64,000 bases of DNA from Halobacillus salinarum (GTDB lineage Bacteria > Bacillota > Bacilli > Bacillales > Halobacillaceae), in contig NZ_CP095073.1 in NCBI RefSeq assembly GCF_022919095.1, positions 3,534,001 through 3,598,000 on the forward strand, in the 5' to 3' direction. The position numbers were made by a program, and so were the translations under genes. The notes beneath the pieces were generated by a model that saw nothing but the letters and a program-made list of their open reading frames with translations, searched no databases and was not told the DNA's origin. The stretch's first letter is position 1. Every line of letters begins with the position of its first letter. Below, one piece after another: positions 16,937 through 26,085 of this stretch.

Positions 16937-18253
16937 TTATAGTATTAGTGCAGCTATCCATCCAAATAGAAATAACGGGATATTGTAATGAAGAAAAGTA
17001 GGAACACACGTATCCCATATGTGATTGTGTCTGCCGTCCGCATTTAAGCCGGATGTCGGCCCAAGTGTACTGTCAGAAGCAGGTGAGCCTGCGTCTCCTA
17101 AAGCACCGGCTGTACCAATTAAAGCAGCTGTAGCTAACGGGGAAAATCCTGCACTTGCACAAATAGGAACAAACAACGCAGCTACGATTGGGACCGTCGC
17201 AAATGAAGACCCAATACCCATGGTGACGACTAAACCAACTAGTAATAAGATAAAGGCAATCACAGCTTGGTTATTTCCCATATAATTGGAACTTGCTTCC
17301 ACCAATGCTGAAACGGATTCAGTTTCGGTAAGGACATTCGCATACCCAGCCGCAACCAGCATAACAAAAGCAATAGTCCCCATCATGCCTATTCCTTCAG
17401 TCATCACGCGATCGCCTCGACGGTAAGGAACTACACGGAAAGCAAACAATACGATAAGACCGGCGAGTGCTGCAATCACTAAATTTTCCCAGATCGCTTG
17501 GATACCTAAAGTAACCAAAATCGCTCCGATAGTGTAAGCGTGTTTTTTTGTAAATCCTGCTTTTGAATTTGTCGCATCCGCAACGTCCTTAACGGGCTGA
17601 AAATCAGGTTGTAATTGCATCGGTTTTCGTTTTTTACGATAGGTAACAAATACAGCAATCAGCAATCCTATAATCATTCCAGAACCAGGGATCAATAATG
17701 ACTTGGCAATCGTTGGAATAGTTACCTCTACTCCATTTGCAGCCATGGCTTCCTGAATGGTTTGGTGAAAAATTAAACCAAAGCCAACGGGAATCATAAC
17801 GTAAGGAGCTTGAAGACCAAACGTAAGGGCTGAAGCTACCGCTCTGCGGTCAAGCTCCATTTGGTCAAATAACTTTAACAGCGGTGGAATAAGTAAAGGA
17901 ATAAATGCAATGTGAACAGGTATTAAGTTCTGGGATAAGCAGGCTACTGCCGCAATAACCAATACCATTAAGGTTCTTTTATCTTTTAATACCCGAAGCA
18001 GATAATTGACAAGAATATTTGTAATTCCAGAATAACCAATGGAAACAGCAAATGCCCCTAGCAGAATATAACTCAAAGCTACACTTGCTTGATCTCCCAT
18101 CCCATTTATTAACATATCCAGCGAATCCTTTAACGATTCACCATTCATTAATCCTGCAGTTAAACCTGCGGCTAAGATGGCAATAATTACGTTGACTCGT
18201 AAAAGACTAAAAATAGTGAGTACCAGGACAGATACAATCACTGCCGAAGCCAT
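16937..18253 (-). CDS. Na+/H+ antiporter family protein (YuiF-like)
   Basis: 438-residue carrier with about 12 helices. Motifs include NLIPVHIAFIPLLIPPLLK, MGIGSSFATVPIVAALFVPI and GDAGSPASDSTLGPTSGLN, which match the Na_H_antiport_2 / YuiF group of the ion-transporter superfamily. Some relatives carry amino acids, so Na+/H+ exchange is a family-level call. Start at ATG 18253, with GGAGAGGAGAT upstream; a longer in-frame extension to 18328 lacks a ribosome site and covers a terminator-like hairpin. Consistent with life at high salt or pH. Confidence 0.88.
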   Translation of the reverse strand: MASAVIVSVLVLTIFSLLRVNVIIAILAAGLTAGLMNGESLKDSLDMLINGMGDQASVALSYILLGAFAVSIGYSGITNILVNYLLRVLKDKRTLMVLVIAAVACLSQNLIPVHIAFIPLLIPPLLKLFDQMELDRRAVASALTFGLQAPYVMIPVGFGLIFHQTIQEAMAANGVEVTIPTIAKSLLIPGSGMIIGLLIAVFVTYRKKRKPMQLQPDFQPVKDVADATNSKAGFTKKHAYTIGAILVTLGIQAIWENLVIAALAGLIVLFAFRVVPYRRGDRVMTEGIGMMGTIAFVMLVAAGYANVLTETESVSALVEASSNYMGNNQAVIAFILLLVGLVVTMGIGSSFATVPIVAALFVPICASAGFSPLATAALIGTAGALGDAGSPASDSTLGPTSGLNADGRHNHIWDTCVPTFLHYNIPLFLFGWIAALIL

Positions 18254-18325
18254 AATACAATCTCCTCTCCACGATCTACATTTCTTTTTATGCATTAGCG
18301 ATTTACCATGATAAAGGAAGGAATA

Positions 18326-18361
18326 CAAAAAATCAACCCTCCTGTCTTATGAGGAGGGTTG
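18326..18361 (-). terminator. Terminator after the 57-residue gene
   Basis: CAACCCTCC / GGAGGGTTG stem at 18334-18361, followed on the minus strand by TGATTTTTTG. It separates the small gene 18369-18542 from the antiporter. Confidence 0.85.
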
Positions 18362-18368
18362 GAATAAA

Positions 18369-18542
18369 TCATAGAGAGATATAAGTAAACATGGCGATAA
18401 TAATAACAAGTGAACCGAAAAATATCCCTTTGATTAAACCTGATACTTTTCGGCCAGCCGCCTTAGCTACAAACGTCATGATTAAGGTAAGCATGAATAA
18501 AAATCCAAAAATTGGAGATAAGTAAAAAATCCATGCATTCAT
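18369..18542 (-). CDS. Small two-helix membrane protein (57 aa)
   Basis: ATG 18542 follows GGGAGAGGAG. The product has two hydrophobic helices (about residues 4-24 and 38-56) around a short basic loop (AKAAGRKVSGLIKG). It ends at TGA 18369-18371, right before a terminator. No family recognised. The strong ribosome site, membrane topology and own terminator argue that it is real. Confidence 0.6.
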   Translation of the reverse strand: MNAWIFYLSPIFGFLFMLTLIMTFVAKAAGRKVSGLIKGIFFGSLVIIIAMFTYISL

Positions 18543-18638
18543 CTGATACTCTCCTCTCCCTAGACTCTAAGTAATCCATTAAAGAGGAGGCTGACAAATT
18601 CCTCCTTCGTCTGTACAATACTACTGAGGAAGGCTGAT

Positions 18639-18791
18639 TTAATCATCCATTTGACGTTCTAATTCATCCAGCATAGCGATTAATCGATCAACATCTTCCA
18701 CAGAAGCTTCTTCTGGGTCAAGGGCGTCCAATTTATTTACAAACTCTGATAAACGCGCTTTCAAATCCGAAAGTCTTTCTTGCTGTACCAT
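18639..18791 (-). CDS. SE1561 family protein (50 aa)
   Basis: Short, acidic, helical cytosolic protein: MVQQERLSDLKARLSEFVNK, then LDALDPEEASVEDVDRLIAM and a LDELERQM tail. The DPE-x-(S/T)-xEDVDRLI-ML pattern is the mark of the SE1561 family of Firmicutes, of unknown function. ATG preceded by AAAGGAG. It is divergent from the mscS-like gene, with about 100 bp between start codons. Confidence 0.8.
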   Translation of the reverse strand: MVQQERLSDLKARLSEFVNKLDALDPEEASVEDVDRLIAMLDELERQMDD

Positions 18792-18893
18792 AATTAACTC
18801 CTTTACTATTCAATATCCTCTCCCATCATAATACATGTATTAAAAGATTGTCCATCTCCCATGATGGACAGTGAACAAATCGGAGGAATTTAC

Positions 18894-19763
18894 GTGGAAT
18901 TAACCTGGCACGATACCGTCCAATTTTTAGAAGAAAGTAAAACCTTTAAAATTATTCTTGCTGCTGTCGTCATTTTTATAGCTGTCGTTTTGCTTCGAAA
19001 AGCGATTCATTCATTTTTTGAGAAAACAGATTTTATTGCAGAACGAACAGAAAAAACCCTGGAGTCCATGGTCAATTCGCTCCTCAGCTATGCAGCAGTG
19101 ATTGGTTTTACCGTCATTGTTCTATCCATTTGGGGCATACACATTGGAAAAATATTAGCAGGGGCAGGGGTAATCGGAATCATTCTCGGTTTCGGAGCCC
19201 AAAGCCTGATTAAAGATGTGTTTGCAGGTCTGTTTCTTTTATATGAAAAACAACTTCACAAAGGGGACTTCATTACATTAAACAATACCTTTCACGGAAC
19301 AGTAGAAGAAATTGGACTTCGCTTTCTCAAAATCCGGGAATGGAGCGGACGTTTACTGACCATCAGTAACGGGCAGATCGATACGATAGAGAACTATAAT
19401 TTCAATCACATGAGGGTCATTGAAAAAGTAACGACCAATTTCAGGGAAGATCCGAGAAAAGCAATGAGCGTGCTGGAGGAAGCCTGTGCGAAAATGAACG
19501 AAGAGCTGGATGGGTATTTAAAAAAAGACCTAGCAGACAAGCCGATTGAACCTTTTCAAGTATATGGCGTGACTTCTTTGAATGATAATTATCAAGGATT
19601 TCAATATACTGTAACCGGCCTAGTGGAAGATCTTGTTTACTGGACAGCAGCGAAAGAAACGCGCCGTATCCTGGCTGAAGCAATGTATGATCATAACATT
19701 GCCATGCCTGAGCAGCGCGTTCATTATCAATCGTATTCAGATGAGAACCAGGATTTATCTTAG
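18894..19763 (+). CDS. MscS-type mechanosensitive channel (YfkC-like)
   Basis: 289 residues. Three N-terminal helices; the pore-lining one is GKILAGAGVIGIILGFGAQS, with the Gly/Ala packing of MscS TM3. The beta domain follows (KGDFITLNNTFHGTVEEIGL, TISNGQIDTIENYN). Opens under membrane tension to release solutes at hypo-osmotic shock. Start: GTG 18894, 5 bases after CGGAGGAA; an ATG at 18861 is in frame but has no ribosome site. The neighbour on the other strand is yfkD, as with B. subtilis yfkC-yfkD. The end overlaps the yfkD stop by 9 bases (convergent). Confidence 0.9.
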   Translation: MELTWHDTVQFLEESKTFKIILAAVVIFIAVVLLRKAIHSFFEKTDFIAERTEKTLESMVNSLLSYAAVIGFTVIVLSIWGIHIGKILAGAGVIGIILGFGAQSLIKDVFAGLFLLYEKQLHKGDFITLNNTFHGTVEEIGLRFLKIREWSGRLLTISNGQIDTIENYNFNHMRVIEKVTTNFREDPRKAMSVLEEACAKMNEELDGYLKKDLADKPIEPFQVYGVTSLNDNYQGFQYTVTGLVEDLVYWTAAKETRRILAEAMYDHNIAMPEQRVHYQSYSDENQDLS

Positions 19764-20548
19764 TTCAAAAGAAAAGCTGATATGATCTTGAATTGGAATC
19801 CATGCGCCAATTCCTTGACGGGTGACATTCTTTACAGTTAAATATTTTTTTGATCCCTTCAGCTTAATATACACATCCCCAAAGGTTACGTCTCCTTTTT
19901 CATTAACAGCGGGAGCATAAGCATGAAGAAGAGCGGTTTTGTTTACCGGAACTGCGTACGTATTCTTTTGCTTAGTTCCCCTTCCAATGACTGTATGAAA
20001 GGAGAGAGGAAGCTTCGTGTTCTTCTGAGCTTCTAGAAGAATCAGCTTTTTCATTTGTTCTCCATGACTTATCTTAGCTGTCAAACCACCTTTGATATGC
20101 TTTTCTTCCTTCTGATTGTAACTGATCTTTTCTGTTAAATTCCCACCGTGATTGTCCAACTGGTTGGTGTTGATTTCCTGGTATTCCCAATTGATATTTG
20201 TTTCCTTTGATTCATAAGCTAACGGCCATCTTCCAAGAAAAATTTCAGCTCTATAGCCAATTGCAAGGGAGATGGCTTTAGTGTCGTTTCATTCAGCATA
20301 CCTATAAGCTGAGGGTTGGAGATGCGAATATCCGTCTCCTTCATAAGCTCCTTCGTTAATTCTTCCGCTTCCAGTATTTCCTGATCGTCGGTAGAATTAG
20401 GAAACGTGTTATCTTTAGAAATATTGAGAACGTGATTCGGTATGGAAGAGTCCTTTTGATTTTCTTTATCTTTCGCCGATATAGAATCGGTTGTCATAAG
20501 TGAAAGGAAACCAATAAGAACGAGTAATGACAGCCACTTTACTTTCAT
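19755..20548 (-). pseudogene. yfkD: YfkD-like exported protein, frameshifted
   Basis: Signal peptide MKVKWLSLLVLIGFLSLMTT at the N-terminus, then a conserved stretch (NISKDNTFPN, ELTKELMKETDIRI) read in frame 1 until about 20267. There the frame breaks: the continuation GYRAEIFLGRWPLAYESKE, then INWEYQ and GGLTAKI...QGIGAWIPIQDH is in the next frame and runs to TAA at 19755. Adding one base at the TT/AA doublet 20265-20266 restores a protein of about 264 residues, the length expected for YfkD. ATG is near GAAAGGTGG. YfkD has no established biochemical function. Either a base-call error or a real lesion. Confidence 0.8.
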
Positions 20549-20751
20549 GTGCGTGGGGCCACCTTTCTTTTTTCTTATCTTGTGAAAGTTCGCCCTCCCC
20601 TATGCAACATTCTTTAAGAAAACGGTAGTTAAAAAACTGAACGGAGGCGTTCCAATTCCAATGGAATTTTCATCCGAAAGCAATTGTTACCGGTCCGCAT
20701 GAGTAACAACTAAGATTAATCCAAAATGTCTTTCAATGATTTCCTCTCATG

Positions 20752-20783
20752 AAAAAAGAGCTCTTATCCAAAAGCTGGATAAG
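20752..20783 (-). terminator. Terminator of the OsmC gene
   Basis: CTTATCC-agctttt-GGATAAG hairpin at 20763-20783, followed on the minus strand by AGCTCTTTTTTC. Confidence 0.8.
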
Positions 20784-20793
20784 GCCCTTTCGT

Positions 20794-21186
20794 TTATCTG
20801 CTTAATTCAATACACTCAAGCGTTTCCTCAATTTCAATACTATTTGCCACCGACTGGACCATGGAGCAATTTTTACGTGAAATTTCCAAGTTTTTCAGCA
20901 GCTTATCAGGATTCAGATGATAGCCCTTGATCGCGAAGTGAAGCTTGATTTTCTCAATTCGGTTCGCTTCATCGGGATTTCGCTCTACATCTGCCGTTAC
21001 TTTAATGTCTTCAAACTGAATCCGCTGTTTATCTAAGATCTTGCGGTACACCCCTATGCTGCATCCTGCGATCGAGGATACCATCAGCTGGAAAGGACGA
21101 AACCCATCATTTTCATCGCCTGATATGTTAAGCTGCCCATATTCAAATGAAGTCCGTACGCCATTTTCTTTTAAGTAAAAATCCAT
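20794..21186 (-). CDS. OsmC family protein
   Basis: 130-residue OsmC/YhfA-type protein. Two cysteines are in the conserved contexts, SSIAGCSIG and RKNCSMVQSV, the second on the central helix as in peroxiredoxin-like OsmC/Ohr proteins. Members reduce organic hydroperoxides by a dithiol mechanism; whether this subfamily does is unproven. ATG preceded by AAGGAGAGG. Monocistronic and divergent from the MFS gene. Confidence 0.85.
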   Translation of the reverse strand: MDFYLKENGVRTSFEYGQLNISGDENDGFRPFQLMVSSIAGCSIGVYRKILDKQRIQFEDIKVTADVERNPDEANRIEKIKLHFAIKGYHLNPDKLLKNLEISRKNCSMVQSVANSIEIEETLECIELSR

Positions 21187-21340
21187 AGTTATCCTCTCCT
21201 TAGTATAAGATTATATAGGCCTATAGTTATATATTAACCGATTTCGGCTAAGAACTAACGCATTCAATAGGTAAGTCTTGCTTCGACTTCAATCCTTCGG
21301 TACGATGGGAAAGTATGATAACCGACAGGAGGTTTGCCAT

Positions 21341-22507
21341 TTGGCCTCAATACGCCAGCGCTTTTGGACGCTCATAAGTCTCGTGACTATTTCCGGATTT
21401 TCACAAGGAATGCTGCTGCCTTTACTTGCCGTCATATTAGAAGAAAGAGGAATCTCTTCTTCCATTAACGGCCTTCATGCAACAGCATTGTACATAGGTA
21501 TATTAATTTCTTCACCATTCATGGAAAAACCTTTGAGAAAATTTGGGTATAAACCCATTATCATGTTCGGAGGAGCGCTGGTCCTTTTTTCCCTCTTCCT
21601 GTTTCCTCTATGGCAGTCTCTATGGTTTTGGTTTATCTTGAGACTGACCATTGGGATTGGAGATCAAATTCTCCATTTCGGAACACAAACATGGATTACC
21701 GCATCTTCCGATCATCAATCTAGAGGAAGGAACATTGCTTATTATGGTCTTTTTTTCAGCCTGGGATTCACTGCCGGGCCGCTGATGACTAATTTATTGT
21801 CCATCAGTATTTATGTTCCTTTTCTTTTGTCAGCTGGATTAAGTCTCGCTGTTTGGCTGGGCTTATTATGGATTAATAATGAAACTCCTGAAAATGACCA
21901 TACCACAATTCATAACACAAGCTCAATAAAAAGGTTTAAACAGGCAGTTTCCCTCGGCTGGGTCGCCTTTCTGCCACCGCTCGCTTATGGTTTTTTAGAA
22001 GCGACCCTTCATGGGATTTTCCCTGTATACGGGCTTCGTATCGGACATAATGTGAACGTTTTGTCTTTCATCATTCCATGCTTTGCAGCAGCGAGTTTGC
22101 TTTCCCAAATTCCTTTAGGTACGTTAAGTGACCGAATCGGACGTAAAAAAGTTATTCTTCTTGCCGTATCAGGTGGAATCGCTGCCTTTTTATTTGCCGC
22201 TCTATTTGAAAGGTCAGCCGCTATGCTGTTTATTAGTTTTTCAATTGCAGGATTATTTGCAGGCTCACTGTTTTCTCTTGGGATCTCCTATATGACGGAC
22301 CTCTTGCCACAAGAACTGCTGCCTGCTGGAAATATCCTTTGTGGGATGGCTTTTAGTCTGGGAAGCATTATCGGACCCTTTCTATCAGGAGCCATTATCG
22401 AGTGGCTGCCTGGTCTTTCATTTTTTTATATTATCGTTGCCCTGCTGTTCCTGGTGCTGGTGGCTACTGCAGCTGTTCAGGGTCAGAAAAAGAGCCAGGC
22501 AGCTTAA
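21341..22507 (+). CDS. MFS transporter (YfkF-like)
   Basis: 388-residue, 12-helix major facilitator. The loop 2-3 motif is degenerate, while the loop 8-9 motif GTLSDRIGRKKVILL is a textbook one. The TTG start at 21341 lies 7 bases after CAGGAGGT. Position near yfkC and yfkD suggests equivalence to B. subtilis yfkF, a putative drug or metabolite exporter. Substrate unknown. The upstream frame to 21278 lacks a ribosome site. Confidence 0.85.
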   Translation: MASIRQRFWTLISLVTISGFSQGMLLPLLAVILEERGISSSINGLHATALYIGILISSPFMEKPLRKFGYKPIIMFGGALVLFSLFLFPLWQSLWFWFILRLTIGIGDQILHFGTQTWITASSDHQSRGRNIAYYGLFFSLGFTAGPLMTNLLSISIYVPFLLSAGLSLAVWLGLLWINNETPENDHTTIHNTSSIKRFKQAVSLGWVAFLPPLAYGFLEATLHGIFPVYGLRIGHNVNVLSFIIPCFAAASLLSQIPLGTLSDRIGRKKVILLAVSGGIAAFLFAALFERSAAMLFISFSIAGLFAGSLFSLGISYMTDLLPQELLPAGNILCGMAFSLGSIIGPFLSGAIIEWLPGLSFFYIIVALLFLVLVATAAVQGQKKSQAA

Positions 22508-22539
22508 TTCCTGGGTAAGCAAGCACAAGAATTTCTCGA

Positions 22540-22582
22540 AAAAAGCGCAGCTGTGACAGATTTCAAACTGCCAGCTGCGCTT
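22540..22582. terminator. Bidirectional terminator
   Basis: AAGCGCAGCTG / CAGCTGCGCTT stem between convergent MFS and znuA genes, with a T run strongest on the minus strand. Confidence 0.85.
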
Positions 22583-22611
22583 AATTGTTTCCTCCACTTG
22601 ATGAAAAGGGA

Positions 22612-23565
22612 TTATTGGGATAATGCCTTTTTTAATACTTCTTTATTATGCTTCATCAAAGTAAAATAATCTTCCTCATTTTTGATATCTTCATCAGTCA
22701 GAACGGCCAGATTATGCAGACGAAGTGCTTTTGCTCCTAGTTCTTTCTGGACAACCTCAGCGACTTTCGGCGTTACATTCTGCTCAAATAATACATAGTT
22801 GACATCATGTTTTTCTCCAAAATGGATAAGTTCTTCCAGTTCCTTCTGGGAAGGTTCATTGGTCGAACTGATGCCGGCAATCGCTTGTTGGTGAATGCCA
22901 TACCTTTCTTCCCAATAGCCGTAAGCGGCATGGGAGACCACTATGTCTTTTTTCGGTTCATCTTTAAGTGTTTCAAATTCTTTATCTAATTCCTGCAGCT
23001 CTGATTTCAAAGCTTCAAAATTTTGATTAAATTTTTCCTCAGAGGATGGTTTTAATTCAATCATCATCTCTTTAATGTGCTCAGCGATTTGAATGGAACG
23101 TACGGGATCAAGCCACACGTGAGGATTGTAATCTCCATGCTCATGATCATGATCTTCGTGCTCATGCTCACCTTCCTGGTGATGCTCTTCTGTATCCTTT
23201 AATAAATCAATTCCTTTAGAAGCTTCTACAATTTTTACACCTTCAGGCTTAATGACATCAGAAATGTCAGAGGCATAACTTTCTAATCCTGCTCCATTGT
23301 AGATAAATGCATCTGCATCTGCCATATCCACCATTTCTTTTGTCGTCGGTTCATACGTGTGAGCATTCGTCCCCGGCGGCAGAATGGAACTTACTTCTGC
23401 TTCCTCCCCGGCAATTCTCTCTGTAAAATACTGTAGAGGATAAAGGGTCGTTTTAATCGTCAATACATCCTTCTTATTATCAGATGTCGTCTCTTCACTG
23501 CTTCCACATCCTGCACTTATAAAAATAACTAACAAAGCAGCCAGGATTCCTACATATCTCTTCAT
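22612..23565 (-). CDS. znuA: Zinc ABC transporter substrate-binding lipoprotein
   Basis: 317-residue surface lipoprotein that delivers Zn2+ (or Mn2+) to the ZnuCB importer. Lipobox ISAGC near residue 20, then the SBP fold with metal-site segments GTNAHTYEPTTKE, NPHVWLDP, VSHAAYGYW and a C-terminal VLFEQN. A His/Asp/Glu-rich loop (EHHQEGEHEHEDHDHEHGD) is the mark of zinc-specific members. Start ATG 23565, behind AAGGGGGAGAAG. It is the last gene after zur, separated by about 95 bp that contain its own Zur-box-like sequence, so it has a separate promoter. Confidence 0.93.
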   Translation of the reverse strand: MKRYVGILAALLVIFISAGCGSSEETTSDNKKDVLTIKTTLYPLQYFTERIAGEEAEVSSILPPGTNAHTYEPTTKEMVDMADADAFIYNGAGLESYASDISDVIKPEGVKIVEASKGIDLLKDTEEHHQEGEHEHEDHDHEHGDYNPHVWLDPVRSIQIAEHIKEMMIELKPSSEEKFNQNFEALKSELQELDKEFETLKDEPKKDIVVSHAAYGYWEERYGIHQQAIAGISSTNEPSQKELEELIHFGEKHDVNYVLFEQNVTPKVAEVVQKELGAKALRLHNLAVLTDEDIKNEEDYFTLMKHNKEVLKKALSQ

Positions 23566-23604
23566 TCTTCTCCCCCTTACCATCAGAAATCCATTCTCAT
23601 TAAA

Positions 23605-23619
23605 TAGTAACCATTACTC
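23605..23619 (-). promoter_or_regulatory. Zur-box-like site upstream of znuA
   Basis: TAGTAACCATTACTC contains the palindrome AGTAA-cca-TTACT and matches the Zur consensus TCGTAATNATTACGA at about 10 of 14 positions. It lies 40 bp before the znuA start. Confidence 0.6.
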
Positions 23620-23659
23620 CCTGATCCGAAAAAGAAAACCTGCGAAATAACATCGCAGG

Positions 23660-24070
23660 TTAACTGCATTGTGGACACTTTCCATAGATTTCAAATTTAT
23701 GATTTTCAATTTGGTAACCCGATAAATTTTCTTCGATTTCAGCCATTGGACAGAAATGAATGGACTTAGTTTTTCCGCAGTCCGTACATATAAAATGGTG
23801 ATGATGTCCATGTGTTTCACAACCCAGCCGGAAATGCTTTTCTCCTCCAAGCTCTGTCGCTTCAAGGATCTCCACATCCGTAAGCAAATAAAGGTTGCGG
23901 TAAATTGTATCATAGCTTACTCCAGGAAAGTCCTGTTGGAATTGCCTAAGGATTTCTTTTGCTGCAATATACTGGTCCTGTTCGATAAAAATTTCGAGCA
24001 TTCTTTCCCGCTGCTTTGTGCGCTTGTACCCTTTTTCTTTCAGTTTATCTAAAGCCGTTTGGAGCTTCAT
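23660..24070 (-). CDS. zur: Fur-family zinc uptake regulator Zur
   Basis: 136-residue Fur-type repressor. Winged helix in the first about 80 residues (KRTKQRERMLEIF, VSYDTIYRNLYLL), then the metal-binding dimer domain with the HGHHHHFICTDCGK stretch and a C-terminal CPQC, i.e. two CxxC structural zinc pairs. Placement inside the znuCB operon, with Zur-box-like sites at both zinc promoters, supports Zur rather than Fur or PerR. The ATG overlaps the znuB stop by 4 bases, so the regulator is autoregulated with its importer. Confidence 0.9.
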   Translation of the reverse strand: MKLQTALDKLKEKGYKRTKQRERMLEIFIEQDQYIAAKEILRQFQQDFPGVSYDTIYRNLYLLTDVEILEATELGGEKHFRLGCETHGHHHHFICTDCGKTKSIHFCPMAEIEENLSGYQIENHKFEIYGKCPQCS

Positions 24071-24924
24071 ATAGCCTCACCCTTTATCCAATAATGAGCT
24101 CTTACTTTTTTATAAATCATTGAAAAGACCAAAATCATTATGGCAAGCACGACAATGGTTCCTCCTGGTGGAACACTTAAATAATAGGACGAGATCAATC
24201 CAGCAATCACGGAAATTTCGCCAAACAGGATTGAAAGGCCGATCGTTTGTTTAAAGCTTTGGGACACTCTTAGAGCCGAAGCTACAGGAAGGGTCATAAG
24301 AGCGGAGACTAAAAGGATGCCTACCACCTGCATCGAAGCTGCAATCACCACAGCTACCATGACAATAAATAGCAAATGGATCATCCGCCCATTGATTCCA
24401 GAAATAGAAGCATGCTCTTCATCAAAAGAAAGTACAAACAATTCCTTATAGAAAATAATGACTATTCCAACTACTAAAAACGTAATAATGAATACCGTCC
24501 ACATATTAGATCTGCTGACTGCCGTCACACTTCCAAATAAATAACTGAATAAATCAGTATTAAATCCGTCGGCAAGGGAAATTAAGATCACCCCGAGACC
24601 GATACCTCCAGATAATATGATTGGAATCGCCAATTCTTCATAATGCTTATAAACCTTTCGAAGCCGTTCAATTAATACCGCACCAGCAACTGAAAAAACC
24701 ATTCCCATATAAACCGGATTCCAATCGTGAATAGCAGAAACCCGTTTTTCCAATAATAAGCTTGCTGCAATGCCGGTTAATGTAATGTGTGATAAAGCAT
24801 CAGCAATGAGCGACAACCGTCTCACAACGATAAATACTCCTAATAGAGGAGCTATAATACCGATAAGTATACCGGTTAAAGCTGCATTCTGTAAAAACTG
24901 GTAATGTAAAAAGCTTTCGATCAT
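24067..24924 (-). CDS. znuB: Zinc ABC transporter permease
   Basis: 285-residue membrane subunit of the zinc importer (ABC-3 family) with about eight helices. Typical sequences are APLLGVFIVVRRLSLIADAL and SHITLTGIAAS at the N-terminus and a His/Glu-containing cytosolic loop. It overlaps both znuC upstream and zur downstream by 4 bases, so the three are translationally coupled. Confidence 0.92.
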   Translation of the reverse strand: MIESFLHYQFLQNAALTGILIGIIAPLLGVFIVVRRLSLIADALSHITLTGIAASLLLEKRVSAIHDWNPVYMGMVFSVAGAVLIERLRKVYKHYEELAIPIILSGGIGLGVILISLADGFNTDLFSYLFGSVTAVSRSNMWTVFIITFLVVGIVIIFYKELFVLSFDEEHASISGINGRMIHLLFIVMVAVVIAASMQVVGILLVSALMTLPVASALRVSQSFKQTIGLSILFGEISVIAGLISSYYLSVPPGGTIVVLAIMILVFSMIYKKVRAHYWIKGEAI

Positions 24925-25703
24925 AGATGCTCCACCCCGTCGTATTCATGGTTGTGGGTCAGCTTATGCACGGGATGACCATAAAGGCTGTTCAGCTCCT
25001 CATCACTAAACTCTTTGTAGTCTTCAGAAGCGCCATGATAATGAATGGATTTATTCATACAGACAACATGAGTGGCGTGCTCTGTAATCGTTCCGATATC
25101 ATGAGTAACCATTAATAAAGTGATCCCTTGTTCATCGTTAAGCTTACGCAGCAATTCGTAAAAGTCAGCTACGTGCTTTTTATCTACTCCCACTGTCGGT
25201 TCGTCAAGAATGAGCAGTTTCGGATCGCTCACCAGGGCACGCGCAATAAATACGCGCTGCTGCTGGCCACCGGATAACTCGCCAATCGTTGATTGAGCAA
25301 ACTCTTCCATCTCGACAAGCCTGAGAGCTTCCATTGCTTTCGCTTTATGATGGCGGTTAAAGAACCGCAGCGTTCCGATTCTGGAGACAAGTCCGGACTG
25401 AACAACCTCAAGCACACTCGCAGGGAAGCCTGAATTAAAACTGTTCGCCTTTTGGGATACAAAGCCTATTTCCTTCCAATCCTTAAAGTCTTTCATGGGC
25501 TTGCCAAACAGCTGAATTGTTCCTTTGTCCGGCTTTAGCAATCCCAGCATTAGTTTGATTAAGGTAGACTTCCCGGATCCATTCGGACCGACAAGTCCCA
25601 GAAATTGACCTGGTTCTATGGACAGACGGACGTTTTTCACTACCCATTCCCTCTCATATTTAAAAGACACATCGTTTAAGGTCACGATTGGGGATAACCT
25701 CAT
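24921..25703 (-). CDS. znuC: Zinc ABC transporter ATP-binding protein
   Basis: 260-residue ATPase of the zinc importer. Walker A GPNGSGKST, Q-loop GFVSQKAN, signature LSGGQQQR, Walker B LLILDEPTVG and H-loop VTHD are all present. Start at ATG 25703, 8 bases after TAGGAG; an ATG two codons earlier is too close to the ribosome site. First gene of znuC-znuB-zur. A Zur-box-like palindrome lies 20 bp upstream. Confidence 0.93.
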   Translation of the reverse strand: MRLSPIVTLNDVSFKYEREWVVKNVRLSIEPGQFLGLVGPNGSGKSTLIKLMLGLLKPDKGTIQLFGKPMKDFKDWKEIGFVSQKANSFNSGFPASVLEVVQSGLVSRIGTLRFFNRHHKAKAMEALRLVEMEEFAQSTIGELSGGQQQRVFIARALVSDPKLLILDEPTVGVDKKHVADFYELLRKLNDEQGITLLMVTHDIGTITEHATHVVCMNKSIHYHGASEDYKEFSDEELNSLYGHPVHKLTHNHEYDGVEHL

Positions 25704-25722
25704 TGTCATTACTCCTAATAAA

Positions 25723-25737
25723 TAATAATCATTACGA
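25723..25737 (-). promoter_or_regulatory. Zur-box-like site upstream of znuC
   Basis: TAATAATCATTACGA matches TCGTAATNATTACGA at 12 of 14 positions, with one half-site perfect. Located 20 bp before the znuC start, where repressor binding would block transcription or initiation. Confidence 0.75.
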
Positions 25738-25973
25738 ATTATAGCATACCTATCCTCTTTTTTGAAGTAAAGGAAAAGACTTTACAAGAAGAGGTTCATT
25801 TTATCAATACTATCCATTCCCATTTCCTACTTTAATCAATCACTTTTCTCACTTATTATCTCAGCGTTTTCTACTGAAAACAACTTCATAGGAGGAATAA
25901 AAATAAACCGTTTCTATCTAAGATGATGTTCTTTTTTTTATAAAGCCGGGAATTCCAAAACAGAAATAAACTC

Positions 25974-26040
25974 CGCTTTTCGCGGACCGATAGGACGCAG
26001 GTCCGGTTAAAATCGTCACAGGACATGCCGATTTTAATCG
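25974..26040. repeat. Pair of inverted repeats in a gene-free stretch
   Basis: The interval 25738-26086 has no credible gene. Within it, GCGGACC (25981-25987) pairs loosely with GGTCCGG (26000-26006), and TTAAAATCG pairs with CGATTTTAA (about 26007-26038). The two stem-loops sit back to back. The rest of the interval is AT-rich without recognisable sites. The pair could be a small RNA, a degenerate palindromic element, or an alternative terminator for the cystine-type operon. No direct-repeat target duplication was seen. Confidence 0.4.
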
Positions 26041-26085
26041 AACTTTCTTTACACTCTTAATCCTCCTCGTACTATGCAACCATAC

